Of a DNA stretch of 23,779 nt, positions 7,652 to 16,182 are shown piece after piece. Position 1 is the stretch's first letter. Every line of letters begins with the position of its first letter. The stretch is from JBDHRG01 sp039807445 (GTDB lineage: Bacteria; Pseudomonadota; Gammaproteobacteria; Competibacterales; Competibacteraceae): positions 1 to 23,779 of the forward strand of contig JBDHRG010000036.1 in the NCBI GenBank assembly GCA_039807445.1, read 5' to 3'. Below the pieces are notes generated by a model. That model was not told the origin of the DNA and did no database searches. It was given only the letters and a program-made list of their open reading frames with translations. Both the position numbers and the translations under genes were made by a program.

Positions 7652-8404
7652 TTGAACAGTGCCGACTCACTCAAGCCCACCGTGCCGCGTCATGTCGCGA
7701 TCGTGATGGACGGCAACGGGCGCTGGGCGCAGGGTCGCTCCCTGCCGCGCCCGATCGGACACCGGGAAGGCGTCAGGGCGGTGCGGCGCGTGGTGCAGGG
7801 CTGCATCGACCGCGGCGTCGAAGTGCTGACGCTGTTCGCCTTCTCGAGCGAGAACTGGCGCCGGCCGGCGCTCGAGGTCAAGCTCTTGATGACCCTGTTC
7901 GTCGTCACGCTGCGCAGCGAAATCAAGCGGCTGATGGCGAACAATGCACGGCTGCGCTTCATCGGCGAGCGCAGCGCGTTTTCCGCGAAGATGCAGGCGG
8001 CGATGGCCGAGGCCGAAGCCACGACCGCCGGCAACACCGGCCTGACGCTGGTGATCGCCGCCAACTACGGCGGGCGCTGGGACATCGTCAGTGCGGTGCA
8101 GGCCGCGGCGCGCGAAGTCGCCGCCGGACGGCTCGCGCCCGAAGACATCACCGCCGGGTACCTGGGCGCGCGGCTCAGCCTGGCCGACCTGCCCGAGCCC
8201 GATCTGTTGATCCGCACCGGCGGCGAGCAGCGCATCAGCAATTTCCTGCTGTGGCAGATGGCGTACACCGAGTTCTATTTCACCGAACGCCTGTGGCCGG
8301 ACTTCGACGAAGCCGACCTCGACGCCGCGTTCGCCTCGTTCGGCCGCCGCCAGCGCCGCTTCGGCCGCATCGGCGACCAGATCGAGCAGGGCCGGCGTGC
8401 TTAG
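7652..8404 (+). CDS. uppS: Undecaprenyl diphosphate synthase (cis-prenyltransferase)
   Basis: The 250-residue enzyme condenses isopentenyl diphosphate onto farnesyl diphosphate to make the C55 carrier lipid precursor for peptidoglycan and O-antigen. Motifs: HVAIVMDGNGRWAQGR with catalytic Asp at residue 20, GHREGVRAVR, LFAFSSENWRRP, and DLLIRTGGEQRISNFLLWQM followed by AYTEFYFTERLWPDF. The start is a TTG at 7652 behind GGAG at 7642-7645. No ATG upstream of the conserved motif has a better site, so the rare start codon seems genuine. The stop overlaps the cdsA GTG by 8 bp. Confidence 0.96.
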   Translation: MNSADSLKPTVPRHVAIVMDGNGRWAQGRSLPRPIGHREGVRAVRRVVQGCIDRGVEVLTLFAFSSENWRRPALEVKLLMTLFVVTLRSEIKRLMANNARLRFIGERSAFSAKMQAAMAEAEATTAGNTGLTLVIAANYGGRWDIVSAVQAAAREVAAGRLAPEDITAGYLGARLSLADLPEPDLLIRTGGEQRISNFLLWQMAYTEFYFTERLWPDFDEADLDAAFASFGRRQRRFGRIGDQIEQGRRA

Positions 8405-9209
8405 GCAGCGGCTGATCACCGCGCTGGTGCTCGGCGCGCTGGCCGTCTGGGGGGTGCTGGCGCTGCCGTTCGCCGGCTTCGCCGCCGTGGTGCTGGTGCT
8501 GGTGCTCGCCGCGGGCAGCGAGTGGGCGCGCGTACTCGGTGCCGAAGGGGCCAGGGCGCAAGCTGGGTTCCTGGCGCCGCTGGGCCTCGCCCTGGCGCTG
8601 GTCTGGGCCGGCTTCGAGTCGCGGGTGCTGGTGTGGGCGCTGGTTGCCGGCGCGGCGGCTTTCTGGTGCCTGGCGCTGGGCTGGTTGGCGGCGTATGCGC
8701 GCGAGCCGGCACGGCACGACGCGCGCTGGGCCTGGCGCCTGGCCGGCTGGGTGGCGCTCGGCGGGTGCTGGCTCGCGCTGTGCGTGCTGGCGCGCGCCTA
8801 CGGTCCCGGCCACGTGCTGTTCCTGCTGGCGCTGGTCTGGGCCGCCGACAGCGGCGCCTATTTCGCCGGCCGGCGCTGGGGGCGCGTCAAGCTGGCGCCG
8901 AGCATCAGCCCCGGTAAGACGCGCGAAGGTGCCTACGGCGCCTTCGCCGCGACGCTGCTGGTGGCGCTGATCGGGCTCGCGCCGCTCGGGGTCGGTGCGG
9001 CGCAGGCGGCTCCGTTCCTGCTGGTGTGCGCGGTCGCGGTGGCGTTCTCGATCGTCGGCGACCTGTTCGAGAGCATGCTCAAGCGCCAGCACGCGGTGAA
9101 GGACAGCGGCCGGCTTCTGCCCGGGCACGGCGGCCTGCTCGACCGCGTCGACAGTCTGACCGCGGCTGCGCCGGTGTTCGCGCTGGGGCTGCGGCTGATC
9201 GGGGGGTGA
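8397..9209 (+). CDS. cdsA: Phosphatidate cytidylyltransferase (CDP-diglyceride synthase)
   Basis: The 270-residue polytopic membrane protein makes CDP-diacylglycerol from phosphatidate and CTP, the branch point for all phospholipids. Most of the sequence is Ala/Leu/Val/Trp-rich membrane segments. The CDP-alcohol signature is complete near the C-terminus: SMLKRQHAVKDSGRLLPGHG followed by GLLDRVDS, with the diagnostic K-D and H-G-G...D-R residues. RRWGRVKLAPSISPGKTREG precedes it and is also typical. The GTG start lies inside the end of uppS (8-bp overlap), which suggests translational coupling. dxr follows after 4 bp. Confidence 0.95.
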   Translation: MLRQRLITALVLGALAVWGVLALPFAGFAAVVLVLVLAAGSEWARVLGAEGARAQAGFLAPLGLALALVWAGFESRVLVWALVAGAAAFWCLALGWLAAYAREPARHDARWAWRLAGWVALGGCWLALCVLARAYGPGHVLFLLALVWAADSGAYFAGRRWGRVKLAPSISPGKTREGAYGAFAATLLVALIGLAPLGVGAAQAAPFLLVCAVAVAFSIVGDLFESMLKRQHAVKDSGRLLPGHGGLLDRVDSLTAAAPVFALGLRLIGG

Positions 9210-9213
9210 GGCG

Positions 9214-10422
9214 ATGATCCGCGACGACCAGGACGGCCGCCCGCTCGGCGTCACCGTGCTCGGCGCGACCGGCTCGATCGGCGTGAGCACGCTCGCCGTG
9301 CTGGCGCGCCATCCGGCGCGCTTCCGCACCGTGGCGCTGAGCGCCCACCGCGACGTCGAGGGCTTGCTGGCGCAGTGCCTGGCGCATCGGCCGCGCTACG
9401 CGGCGATGGCCGACGAGGCCGCTGCCGCCGAGCTCGCCGCCCGGCTGCGCGGCACCGACACCGAGGTGCTCGCCGGGCCGGTGGCGCTCGAGCGCGTCGC
9501 CGCGGCGCCCGAGGTCGACGCCGTGATGGCGGCGATCGTCGGTGCCGCCGGGCTGCTGCCGGCGCTGGCGGCGGCGCGTGCCGGCAAGCGCGTGCTGCTC
9601 GCCAACAAGGAAGCGCTGGTGATGTCGGGCCAGTTGTTCCTCGACGCGGTGCGCACGCACGGCGCCACCTTGCTGCCGATCGACAGCGAGCACAATGCCG
9701 TGTTCCAGTGCATGCCCCCCAAGGCGCAGGCCGGGGGCGAGGCCGCCGGGGTCACGCGGGTGCTGCTGACCGCCTCGGGCGGGCCGTTTCGCACCGCGCC
9801 GCTGGCCGAGCTGGCGAACAAGACGCCCGAGCAGGCGTGCGCGCACCCCAACTGGGCGATGGGGCGCAAGATCTCGGTCGATTCGGCGACGATGATGAAC
9901 AAGGGCCTCGAGGTGATCGAGGCGCACTGGCTGTTCGGCGTCGAGGCGGCGCGCATCGACGTCGTCGTGCATCCGCAGAGCGTGATTCACTCGATGGTCG
10001 AATATGCCGACGGCTCGGTGCTGGCGCAGCTCGGCAACCCCGACATGCGCACGCCGATCGCGCACGCGCTGGCCTGGCCCGAGCGCATCGCGTCGGGCGT
10101 CGGACCGCTCGACCTGTGCCGCATCGGCCGACTCGACTTCGAGCCGCCCGACCTCGCCCGCTTCCCGTGCCTGCGGCTGGCCTACGAAGCCCTGGCGGCC
10201 GGCGGCACCGCGCCGGCGCTGCTGAACGCCGCCAACGAAGTCGCAGTCGAAGCGTTCCTCGCGCGGCGCATCGGCTTCACCGCCATCCCGCGGCTGATCG
10301 AGGACGTGCTCGGCCGACTGAACCCGGAGCCCGCCGGCACGCTCGAAGCGGTGCTCGGGGCCGACCGCGCGGCGCGCGCGGCGGCGCTCGAGGCGCTGTC
10401 GAAATTCGGCGGGGAGGTCTGA
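9214..10422 (+). CDS. dxr: 1-deoxy-D-xylulose 5-phosphate reductoisomerase
   Basis: The 402-residue enzyme catalyses the committed step of the MEP isoprenoid pathway, NADPH-dependent conversion of DXP to MEP, and so supplies isoprenoid precursors used by uppS in the same cluster. The NADPH loop GATGSIG is at residues 17-23. Metal and substrate residues are present in LLPIDSEHNAVFQ (D157, E159), TASGGPFR, and HPNWAMGRKISVDSATMMNK with GLEVIEAHWLF (N229, K230, E233). The flexible catalytic loop and VVHPQSVIHSMVEYADGS complete the family pattern. The length is close to E. coli (398). The start ATG is 4 bp after cdsA, and the stop is separated from the rseP ATG by a single base. Confidence 0.97.
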   Translation: MIRDDQDGRPLGVTVLGATGSIGVSTLAVLARHPARFRTVALSAHRDVEGLLAQCLAHRPRYAAMADEAAAAELAARLRGTDTEVLAGPVALERVAAAPEVDAVMAAIVGAAGLLPALAAARAGKRVLLANKEALVMSGQLFLDAVRTHGATLLPIDSEHNAVFQCMPPKAQAGGEAAGVTRVLLTASGGPFRTAPLAELANKTPEQACAHPNWAMGRKISVDSATMMNKGLEVIEAHWLFGVEAARIDVVVHPQSVIHSMVEYADGSVLAQLGNPDMRTPIAHALAWPERIASGVGPLDLCRIGRLDFEPPDLARFPCLRLAYEALAAGGTAPALLNAANEVAVEAFLARRIGFTAIPRLIEDVLGRLNPEPAGTLEAVLGADRAARAAALEALSKFGGEV

Positions 10423-10423
10423 G

Positions 10424-11782
10424 ATGGGGCAGGGGTTGCTGTCGCTGGCCGGGCTGGCCGTCACGCTCGGCGTCTTGATCACGGTGCACGAGTTCGGCCA
10501 CTTCTGGATCGCGCGCCGCGCCGGGGTCAAGGTGCTGCGCTTCTCGATCGGCTTCGGCAAGCCGCTGTGGCGCAGGGTCGGCCGCGTCGACGGTACCGAG
10601 TACGTGATCGGCGCCATTCCGCTCGGCGGCTACGTCAAGATGCTCGACACGCGCGAGGGCGAGGTCGAAGACGGCGATGCGCACCGCGCCTTCGACCGCC
10701 AGCCGGTGGCCACGCGCACCGCGATCGTGCTCGCCGGGCCGGCGTTCAATTTCGCCTTCGCGATCCTCGCCTACTGGCTGCTGTTCATGGGCGGCGTCAG
10801 CGCGCTGCGGCCGGTGCTCGGCGAGCCGCTGCCGGCCTCGAGCGCCGCGGCGGCTGGCTTTCGCGCCGGCGACGAGATCGTCGCGGTGGCGGGCGAGCCG
10901 GTGCGCACGCTCGAAGAGGCGCTGTTGGCGCTGCTCGACCACGGCGTGCCCGGTGCGGCGGTCGCGGTACAGGTGCGCGATGCCGATGGCGCGCTGCGCA
11001 CGCACACGCTGGTCGCGCCCGAGGCCGGGGGCGACGACGGCCTCGGGCACTTCGGCCTGGTGCCGTACCGCCCGCCGCTGCCGGCGGTGATCGGTAGCCT
11101 CAAGGAGGGCGGTGCCGCGCAGGCCGCCGGGCTCGCCCCCGGCGACCGCGTGCTCGCGGTCGACGAGGTGGCGGTCAAGGACTGGGCCGACTGGGCGGCG
11201 CGCGTGCGCGCGCACCCCGGCCAGGCGATGACGGTGCGCCTCGAGCGCGAGGGGGCGGTGCGCACGCTGAGCCTGACGCCGCACGCGGTCGAGACGGCGC
11301 GCGGGCGCGAAGGGCAGATCGGCGCCTACGCCCAGATGCCGTCCGACCTCGCCGAGTCGCTGCGGGTCGTGGTACGGTATGGCCCGCTCGACGCCGCGCT
11401 GGCCGCGGTCGGTAAGACCTGGGACATGTCGGCGTTCACCTTGCGCATGCTCGGGCGCATGCTGATCGGGCAGGCTTCGCTCGACAACCTCAGCGGGCCG
11501 ATCACGATCGCGCAGATGGCGGGGCAGTCGGCGGCGGTCGGTCTGTCGGCCTTCGTGTCGTTCCTGGCGGTGGTCAGCATCAGCCTCGGCGTGCTGAACC
11601 TGCTGCCGGTGCCGCTGCTCGACGGCGGCCATCTGGCGTTTTACCTGATCGAAGCGCTCAAGGGCAGCCCACTGTCCGAGGCGGCGCAAGCCGCCGGCCA
11701 GCGGATCGGCGTCGCCGTGCTGCTGCTGCTGATGGGACTGGCTTTCTTCAACGATCTGGCCCGCCTGTTCGGGTCGCCGTAA
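10424..11782 (+). CDS. rseP: Site-2 intramembrane zinc protease RseP
   Basis: The 452-residue inner-membrane metalloprotease cleaves the transmembrane segment of anti-sigma factor RseA, releasing sigma-E, and also clears signal-peptide remnants. The zinc motif HEFGH is at residues 22-26, the same position as in E. coli, within the first membrane helix. Two PDZ domains follow in the periplasmic part: one around ASSAAAAGFRAGDEIVAVAG, a second around GGAAQAAGLAPGDRVLAVDE. The third zinc ligand lies in LNLLPVPLLDGGHLAFYLIE (LDG motif) near residue 390. The gene starts one base after the dxr stop and precedes bamA, linking envelope-stress signalling to outer-membrane assembly. Confidence 0.96.
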   Translation: MGQGLLSLAGLAVTLGVLITVHEFGHFWIARRAGVKVLRFSIGFGKPLWRRVGRVDGTEYVIGAIPLGGYVKMLDTREGEVEDGDAHRAFDRQPVATRTAIVLAGPAFNFAFAILAYWLLFMGGVSALRPVLGEPLPASSAAAAGFRAGDEIVAVAGEPVRTLEEALLALLDHGVPGAAVAVQVRDADGALRTHTLVAPEAGGDDGLGHFGLVPYRPPLPAVIGSLKEGGAAQAAGLAPGDRVLAVDEVAVKDWADWAARVRAHPGQAMTVRLEREGAVRTLSLTPHAVETARGREGQIGAYAQMPSDLAESLRVVVRYGPLDAALAAVGKTWDMSAFTLRMLGRMLIGQASLDNLSGPITIAQMAGQSAAVGLSAFVSFLAVVSISLGVLNLLPVPLLDGGHLAFYLIEALKGSPLSEAAQAAGQRIGVAVLLLLMGLAFFNDLARLFGSP

Positions 11783-11791
11783 AAATAATCC

Positions 11792-11813
11792 GTCCGGGTC
11801 CGCCGGCCCGGAC
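11792..11813. repeat. Short hairpin between rseP and bamA
   Basis: GTCCGGG (11792-11798) pairs with CCCGGAC (11807-11813) around an 8-base loop. On the plus strand an A-rich run (11781-11788) precedes it, which would read as a T-rich run after the stem on the minus strand. It could act as an antisense-strand terminator or a structured bamA leader. It ends 18 bp before the bamA ATG. Confidence 0.5.
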
Positions 11814-11831
11814 CAGAGACGTGCTCGATCC

Positions 11832-14132
11832 ATGAGACCACTGCATAGACACCTGTTGCTCGCGGCCTGCGTCGCCGCTGCGCCGGCCGCGCACGCGGCG
11901 GAGTTCGTCGTCCAGGACATCCGGGTCGAGGGGCTGCAGCGCATCTCCGCGGGCACCGTGTTCAACTACCTGCCGGTGCAGGTGGGTTCCAGGGTCCGCC
12001 AGGAAGACTTCCCCGAGCTGATCCGCACGCTGTTCCGCACCGGGCTGTTCACCGACGTCACGCTCGAGCGCGACGGCAACGTGCTGGTGGTCAGCGTCGT
12101 CGAGCGGCCGACGATCGCCGAAGTCAAGCTGAGCGGCAACAAGGACATCGCTTCCGACGAGCTGCTGAAGTCGTTGAAGGGGATCGGCCTGGCCGAGGGC
12201 CGCGTGTTCGACCGTGCGCTGCTCGACAAGGTCGAGCAGGAGCTGACGCGCCAGTACTACGCGCGCGGCAAGTACTCGGTGGTGATCACCCCCGAGGTGA
12301 AGACCATCGAGCGCAACCGCGTCAACATCACGCTCGACATTTCCGAAGGCGTCGCGGCGCGGATCAAGCAGATCAACATCGTCGGCAACCAGGCTTTCGA
12401 CGAAGACGAGCTGCTCGCGCTGATGAAGAGCTCGACCTCGGGCTGGCTTTCGCTGCTGACCAAGGACGACCAGTACTCGAAGCAGCAGCTCGCCGGCGAC
12501 ATCGAAGCGCTGCGTTCGTTCTACCTGGACCAGGGCTACGTCAAGTTCGAGGTGACTTCGACCCAGGTGTCGATCACGCCCGACAAGAAAGACATCTACA
12601 TCACGCTCAACCTCAGCGAGGGCGATCGCTACACCGTCGGCAGCACGCGCCTGTCGGGCGAGCTGGTCGTGCCCGAGGCCGAACTCGCGCCGCTGATCAA
12701 GCTGCACCCGGGCGACGTGTTTTCGCGCGCCGAGCTCAACGAGAGCACCAAGGCGATCACCGACCGCATCGGCGACGAGGGCTACGCCTTCGCCAACGTC
12801 AGCGCCGTGCCCGCGTTCGACGAGGCCAGGAAGCAGGTCGCGCTCAACTTCGTCGTCGACCCCGGCAAGCGCGTCTACGTGCGCCGCATCAACTTCAAGG
12901 GCAACGTCAAGACCCAGGACGACGTGCTGCGCCGCGAGATGCGCCAGAGCGAGGGGTCGTGGTTCTCGACCCGCGACGTCAACCGCTCCAAGGAGCGCCT
13001 GCAGCGGCTGAGCTTCATCGAGAGCGTCGACGTCGAGACGCCGGCAGTGCCCGGAACCCCCGACCAGGTCGACCTCAACTACACCGTCGCCGAGCGTCCC
13101 GCCGGCAGCCTGACCTTCGGCATCGGTTACGGCCAGGATGCCGGCGTATTGCTGAACGCCAGCGTCACCCAGAACAACTTCATGGGCACCGGCAACCAGC
13201 TGGCGTTCACCTTCAACAACAGCCAGATCGACACGATCTATTCGCTGTCGTACAACAATCCGTACTGGACGCCCGACGGCGTCAGCCGCGGCTTCCGCGC
13301 CGCGTACCAGGAGACCGACGCGAGCGATGCCAACCTCGCCAACTACCTGACCAACGATTACCAGGGTCTGGTCACCTTCGGCTTCCCGCTGAACGAGACC
13401 GACACCATCAACTTCGGCGTCGGCTACGCCGGCATCACGGTCAAGTCGAACAGCATCAACACGCCGCAGGAGCTGCAGGAGATGCTCGGCCCCACGGGCA
13501 GGATCGAGGCCGACGGCGTGCGCTTGGAGGCGAGTTGGGCGCGCGATACGCGCGACCGCGCGATCTTCGCCACCGAGGGTGCGCTGAACCGCGTCGCCTT
13601 CGACTCGGCGCTGACCGGCGACGCGCAATGGTACAAGCTCGGCTACCGCCACAGCTGGTACATCCCGCTGACCAGGAGCTTCATCCTGCTCGAGCACTTC
13701 GAGCTCGGCTACGGCGACGGTTTCGGCAACAGCGACGAGCTGCCGTTCTGGGAGAACTACTACGCCGGCGGCCTGCGCACCGTGCGCGGCTACAAGACCA
13801 ACACCCTGGGCCCGCGCTGGCAGGACCCCGACCCCGACAAGCAGGACCCGAAGGGCGGCGCGTTCAAGCTGGTCGGCGGCGTCGAGGTGCTGTTCCCGGT
13901 GCCGTTCCTGAAGGATTCGAAGAACGTGCGCCTGTCGACCTTCTTCGACGCCGGCAACGTCTACGCCAGCTACGACGACTTCGACGCCGGCGAGCTGCGC
14001 TACTCGGTCGGCCTCGGTGCGCACTGGCTGACGCCGCTCGGCCCGCTGGTGTTCAGCGTCGCCCAGCCGCTGAACGAGAAGGACGGCGACGAGACGCAGG
14101 CCTTCCAGTTCACCTTTGGCACGCCGTTCTGA
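11832..14132 (+). CDS. bamA: Outer-membrane protein assembly factor BamA (Omp85)
   Basis: The 766-residue central subunit of the BAM complex inserts beta-barrel proteins into the outer membrane. A signal peptide (residues 1-22, ending PAAHA before AEFVVQDI) is followed by five POTRA repeats (about 24-421). POTRA1 opens with VQDIRVEGLQRISAGTVFNY and POTRA5 with VYVRRINFKGNVKTQDDVLR. The C-terminal 16-strand barrel (about 425-766) contains the L6 motif VRGYK (GGLRTVRGYKTNTLGPR) and ends in an aromatic strand, FQFTFGTPF, with terminal Phe. The ATG at 11832 lacks a strong ribosome site, but it begins exactly at the signal peptide. skp follows after 23 bp, as in many proteobacteria. Confidence 0.97.
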   Translation: MRPLHRHLLLAACVAAAPAAHAAEFVVQDIRVEGLQRISAGTVFNYLPVQVGSRVRQEDFPELIRTLFRTGLFTDVTLERDGNVLVVSVVERPTIAEVKLSGNKDIASDELLKSLKGIGLAEGRVFDRALLDKVEQELTRQYYARGKYSVVITPEVKTIERNRVNITLDISEGVAARIKQINIVGNQAFDEDELLALMKSSTSGWLSLLTKDDQYSKQQLAGDIEALRSFYLDQGYVKFEVTSTQVSITPDKKDIYITLNLSEGDRYTVGSTRLSGELVVPEAELAPLIKLHPGDVFSRAELNESTKAITDRIGDEGYAFANVSAVPAFDEARKQVALNFVVDPGKRVYVRRINFKGNVKTQDDVLRREMRQSEGSWFSTRDVNRSKERLQRLSFIESVDVETPAVPGTPDQVDLNYTVAERPAGSLTFGIGYGQDAGVLLNASVTQNNFMGTGNQLAFTFNNSQIDTIYSLSYNNPYWTPDGVSRGFRAAYQETDASDANLANYLTNDYQGLVTFGFPLNETDTINFGVGYAGITVKSNSINTPQELQEMLGPTGRIEADGVRLEASWARDTRDRAIFATEGALNRVAFDSALTGDAQWYKLGYRHSWYIPLTRSFILLEHFELGYGDGFGNSDELPFWENYYAGGLRTVRGYKTNTLGPRWQDPDPDKQDPKGGAFKLVGGVEVLFPVPFLKDSKNVRLSTFFDAGNVYASYDDFDAGELRYSVGLGAHWLTPLGPLVFSVAQPLNEKDGDETQAFQFTFGTPF

Positions 14133-14155
14133 GCCCGCCGGCAGGAGGTGCAGTC

Positions 14156-14674
14156 ATGAGCTTCAAGCGCATCCTGTCCGCTGCCGCGCTGGGCGTGGCC
14201 CTGGCCATGCCCGCACTCGGCGCCGAGCTGAAGATCGGTTTCGTCAACGCCGCACGCCTGATGAAGGAGGCGCCGCAGGCCGAGGCGGCGCTGAACCGGC
14301 TGGAAAAAGAGTTCTCGCCGCGCGACAAGGCGCTGGCCGAGTCGCAGAAGGCGCTGCGCAAGCTCGAGGACAGGATCGCCAGCAACGACTCGACGCTCAG
14401 CGATGCCGAGCGGCGCAACCTCGAGCGCGACATCATCGCCCAGCGGCGCGAACTCAAGCGCGCCCATGACGAGTTCCGCGAAGACTTCAACGTCCGCCGC
14501 AACGAAGAGCTCGGCAAGCTGAACCGCAAGATCCAGGACACGATCACCCGGCTGGCGCAGGAAGAGGGTTTCGACCTGGTGCTCAACGACGGTGCGGTGA
14601 TCTTCGCCAGCCAGCAGGTCGACATCACCGAGCGGGTGCTCAAACGCCTGGTCGCGACCGGCAACGGCAACTGA
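14156..14674 (+). CDS. skp: Periplasmic chaperone Skp (OmpH family)
   Basis: The 172-residue protein has a signal peptide (residues 1-21, ending MPALG before AELKIGFVN). A conserved opening strand, KIGFVNAARLMKEAPQAE, is followed by a long charged helical hairpin (about 40-135), rich in Lys/Arg/Glu, that forms the coiled-coil tentacles of the trimer. The end, EEGFDLVLNDGAVIFASQQV then DITERVLKRL, is typical of the family. Skp holds unfolded outer-membrane proteins in the periplasm on their way to BamA, encoded just upstream. The frame is open much further upstream inside bamA, but the ATG at 14156 with AGGAGG at 14143-14148 is clearly the start. Confidence 0.95.
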   Translation: MSFKRILSAAALGVALAMPALGAELKIGFVNAARLMKEAPQAEAALNRLEKEFSPRDKALAESQKALRKLEDRIASNDSTLSDAERRNLERDIIAQRRELKRAHDEFREDFNVRRNEELGKLNRKIQDTITRLAQEEGFDLVLNDGAVIFASQQVDITERVLKRLVATGNGN

Positions 14675-14687
14675 CGGAGGAGCTTTG

Positions 14688-15719
14688 ATGGCGCAGTGGA
14701 GCCTGCGGGCGCTCGCCGAGGCCGCCGGTGCCGAGGTGCGCGGCGACCCCGAGCGGGTGATCGTCGGGGTCGGCCCGCTCGACGGCGCCGGCCCCGGCCA
14801 GATCACCTTCCTCGCCAATCCGCAGTACCGCCGCCGGCTGGCGGACACGCGGGCCAGCGCGGTGATCCTCGGCGCGGCCGATGCCGACGCCTGTCCGCTG
14901 CCGATGCTGGTGGCGGGTAATCCGCACGCCGCCTACGCGCGCGTCGCGGCGCTGTTCGAGGTGCGCGAGCCCGAGCAGCGGGGCGTGCATCCGCGCGCCT
15001 GGGTCGCCGACGACGCGCTGGTCGCCGCCGATGCCTGGATCGGGCCGATGGCGGTGGTCGAGGCGGGCGCGGTGATCGGACCGCGTGCCTTCGTCGGCCC
15101 GGGCTGCGTGGTCGGCCCGCGTGCGGTGATCGGTGAGGACACGCGGCTGCTCGCCAACGTTACCGTGATGCACGACGTGCGCATCGGCGCGCGCTGCCTG
15201 CTGCATCCGGGCGCGGTGATCGGCGCCGACGGTTTCGGCCTGGCCAACGACGGCGGGCGCTGGATCAAGGTGCCGCAGCTCGGCACCGTGGTGATCGGCG
15301 ACGAGGTCGAGATCGGCGCCAACACCGCGGTCGATCGCGGCGCGCTCGAAGACACCGTGATCGAGGACGGCGTCAAGCTCGACAACCTGATCCAGGTCGC
15401 GCACAACGTGCACATCGGCGCGCACAGCGCCGCGGCCGGCTGCGTCGGCATCGCCGGCAGCTCGAGGATCGGCCGCCACTGCACGCTCGGCGGCGGTGTC
15501 GGCCTGGCCGGGCACCTCGAGCTCGCCGACGGCGTGCACGTCACCGGCATGTCGCTGGTGACCAAGACGATCGCCGAACCGGGCGTCTATTCCTCGGGGC
15601 TGGCGGTCGAACCGAATTCGATCTGGAACAGGATCAGCGCCCGGCTGCGGCGCCTCGACGAATTGTTCCGGCGCGTGAGCGCGCTCGAGAAGCGCCTCGG
15701 CGCAGAATCCGACAAATGA
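14688..15719 (+). CDS. lpxD: UDP-3-O-acylglucosamine N-acyltransferase
   Basis: The 343-residue enzyme carries out the third step of lipid A synthesis, adding the N-linked acyl chain from acyl-ACP. It has an N-terminal uridine-binding domain (QITFLANPQYRRRLADTRAS) and a left-handed beta-helix of hexapeptide repeats (AWIGPMAVVEAGAVIGPRAF onward). The catalytic His motif is IQVAHNVHIGAHSAAAG. The C-terminal helix, LRRLDELFRRVSALEKRL, is the ACP-recognition region. I chose ATG 14688, 7 bp from GGAGG (14676-14680), over the TTG one codon earlier. Its start is 13 bp after skp, and fabZ follows at 13 bp. Confidence 0.97.
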   Translation: MAQWSLRALAEAAGAEVRGDPERVIVGVGPLDGAGPGQITFLANPQYRRRLADTRASAVILGAADADACPLPMLVAGNPHAAYARVAALFEVREPEQRGVHPRAWVADDALVAADAWIGPMAVVEAGAVIGPRAFVGPGCVVGPRAVIGEDTRLLANVTVMHDVRIGARCLLHPGAVIGADGFGLANDGGRWIKVPQLGTVVIGDEVEIGANTAVDRGALEDTVIEDGVKLDNLIQVAHNVHIGAHSAAAGCVGIAGSSRIGRHCTLGGGVGLAGHLELADGVHVTGMSLVTKTIAEPGVYSSGLAVEPNSIWNRISARLRRLDELFRRVSALEKRLGAESDK

Positions 15720-15732
15720 CAGAGGATCGACC

Positions 15733-16182
15733 TTGGAAGCCATGGACATCACGCAGGTGCTGAAGTATCTGCCGCACCGCTACCCGTTCCTGCTGATCGA
15801 CCGCGTGCTGCGCATCGAGCCGGGCGTGTCGCTGACCGCGCTGAAGAACGTCAGCTTCAACGAGCCGTTCTTCCAGGGCCACTTCCCGCAGCGCCCGGTG
15901 ATGCCGGGCGTCCTGATCCTCGAGGCGCTGGCGCAGGCGACCGGCATCCTCGCCTTCAGGACTTCGGGCGAGATGCCCGACGAGGGCTCGACCTACTACT
16001 TCGTCGGCATCGACAGCGCCCGCTTCAAGCAGCCGGTGGAGCCGGGCGACCAGCTCGAGCTCGAGGTGCGGCTGGTCAAGACCCGGCGCGGTATCTGGGT
16101 GTTCGAAGGCGAGGCGCGCGTCGATGGCAAGGTCGTGTGCACCGCGCAGCTGATGTCGACCAAGCGGGAGCACGGTCTGTGA
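15733..16182 (+). CDS. fabZ: 3-hydroxyacyl-[ACP] dehydratase FabZ
   Basis: The 149-residue hot-dog-fold dehydratase makes trans-2-enoyl-ACP in fatty-acid elongation. It competes with LpxA for 3-hydroxyacyl-ACP, which explains its place in the lpx operon. Motifs: LKYLPHRYPFLLIDRVL, then FFQGHFPQRPVMPGVLILEA with catalytic His (residue 50) and Glu (residue 64). Two starts are possible: TTG 15733, 7 bp from AGAGG (15721-15725), or ATG 15742, which gives the common MDI N-terminus. I give the TTG because of its spacing. The stop TGA overlaps the lpxA GTG. Confidence 0.96.
   Translation: MEAMDITQVLKYLPHRYPFLLIDRVLRIEPGVSLTALKNVSFNEPFFQGHFPQRPVMPGVLILEALAQATGILAFRTSGEMPDEGSTYYFVGIDSARFKQPVEPGDQLELEVRLVKTRRGIWVFEGEARVDGKVVCTAQLMSTKREHGL

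Noticed and set aside
11748..14024. 758-codon open frame on the minus strand opposite bamA
   Set aside because: It lies wholly antisense to an unambiguous bamA, is Val/Asp/Leu/Arg-rich without any domain, and arises from the high-GC codon bias of the plus strand.
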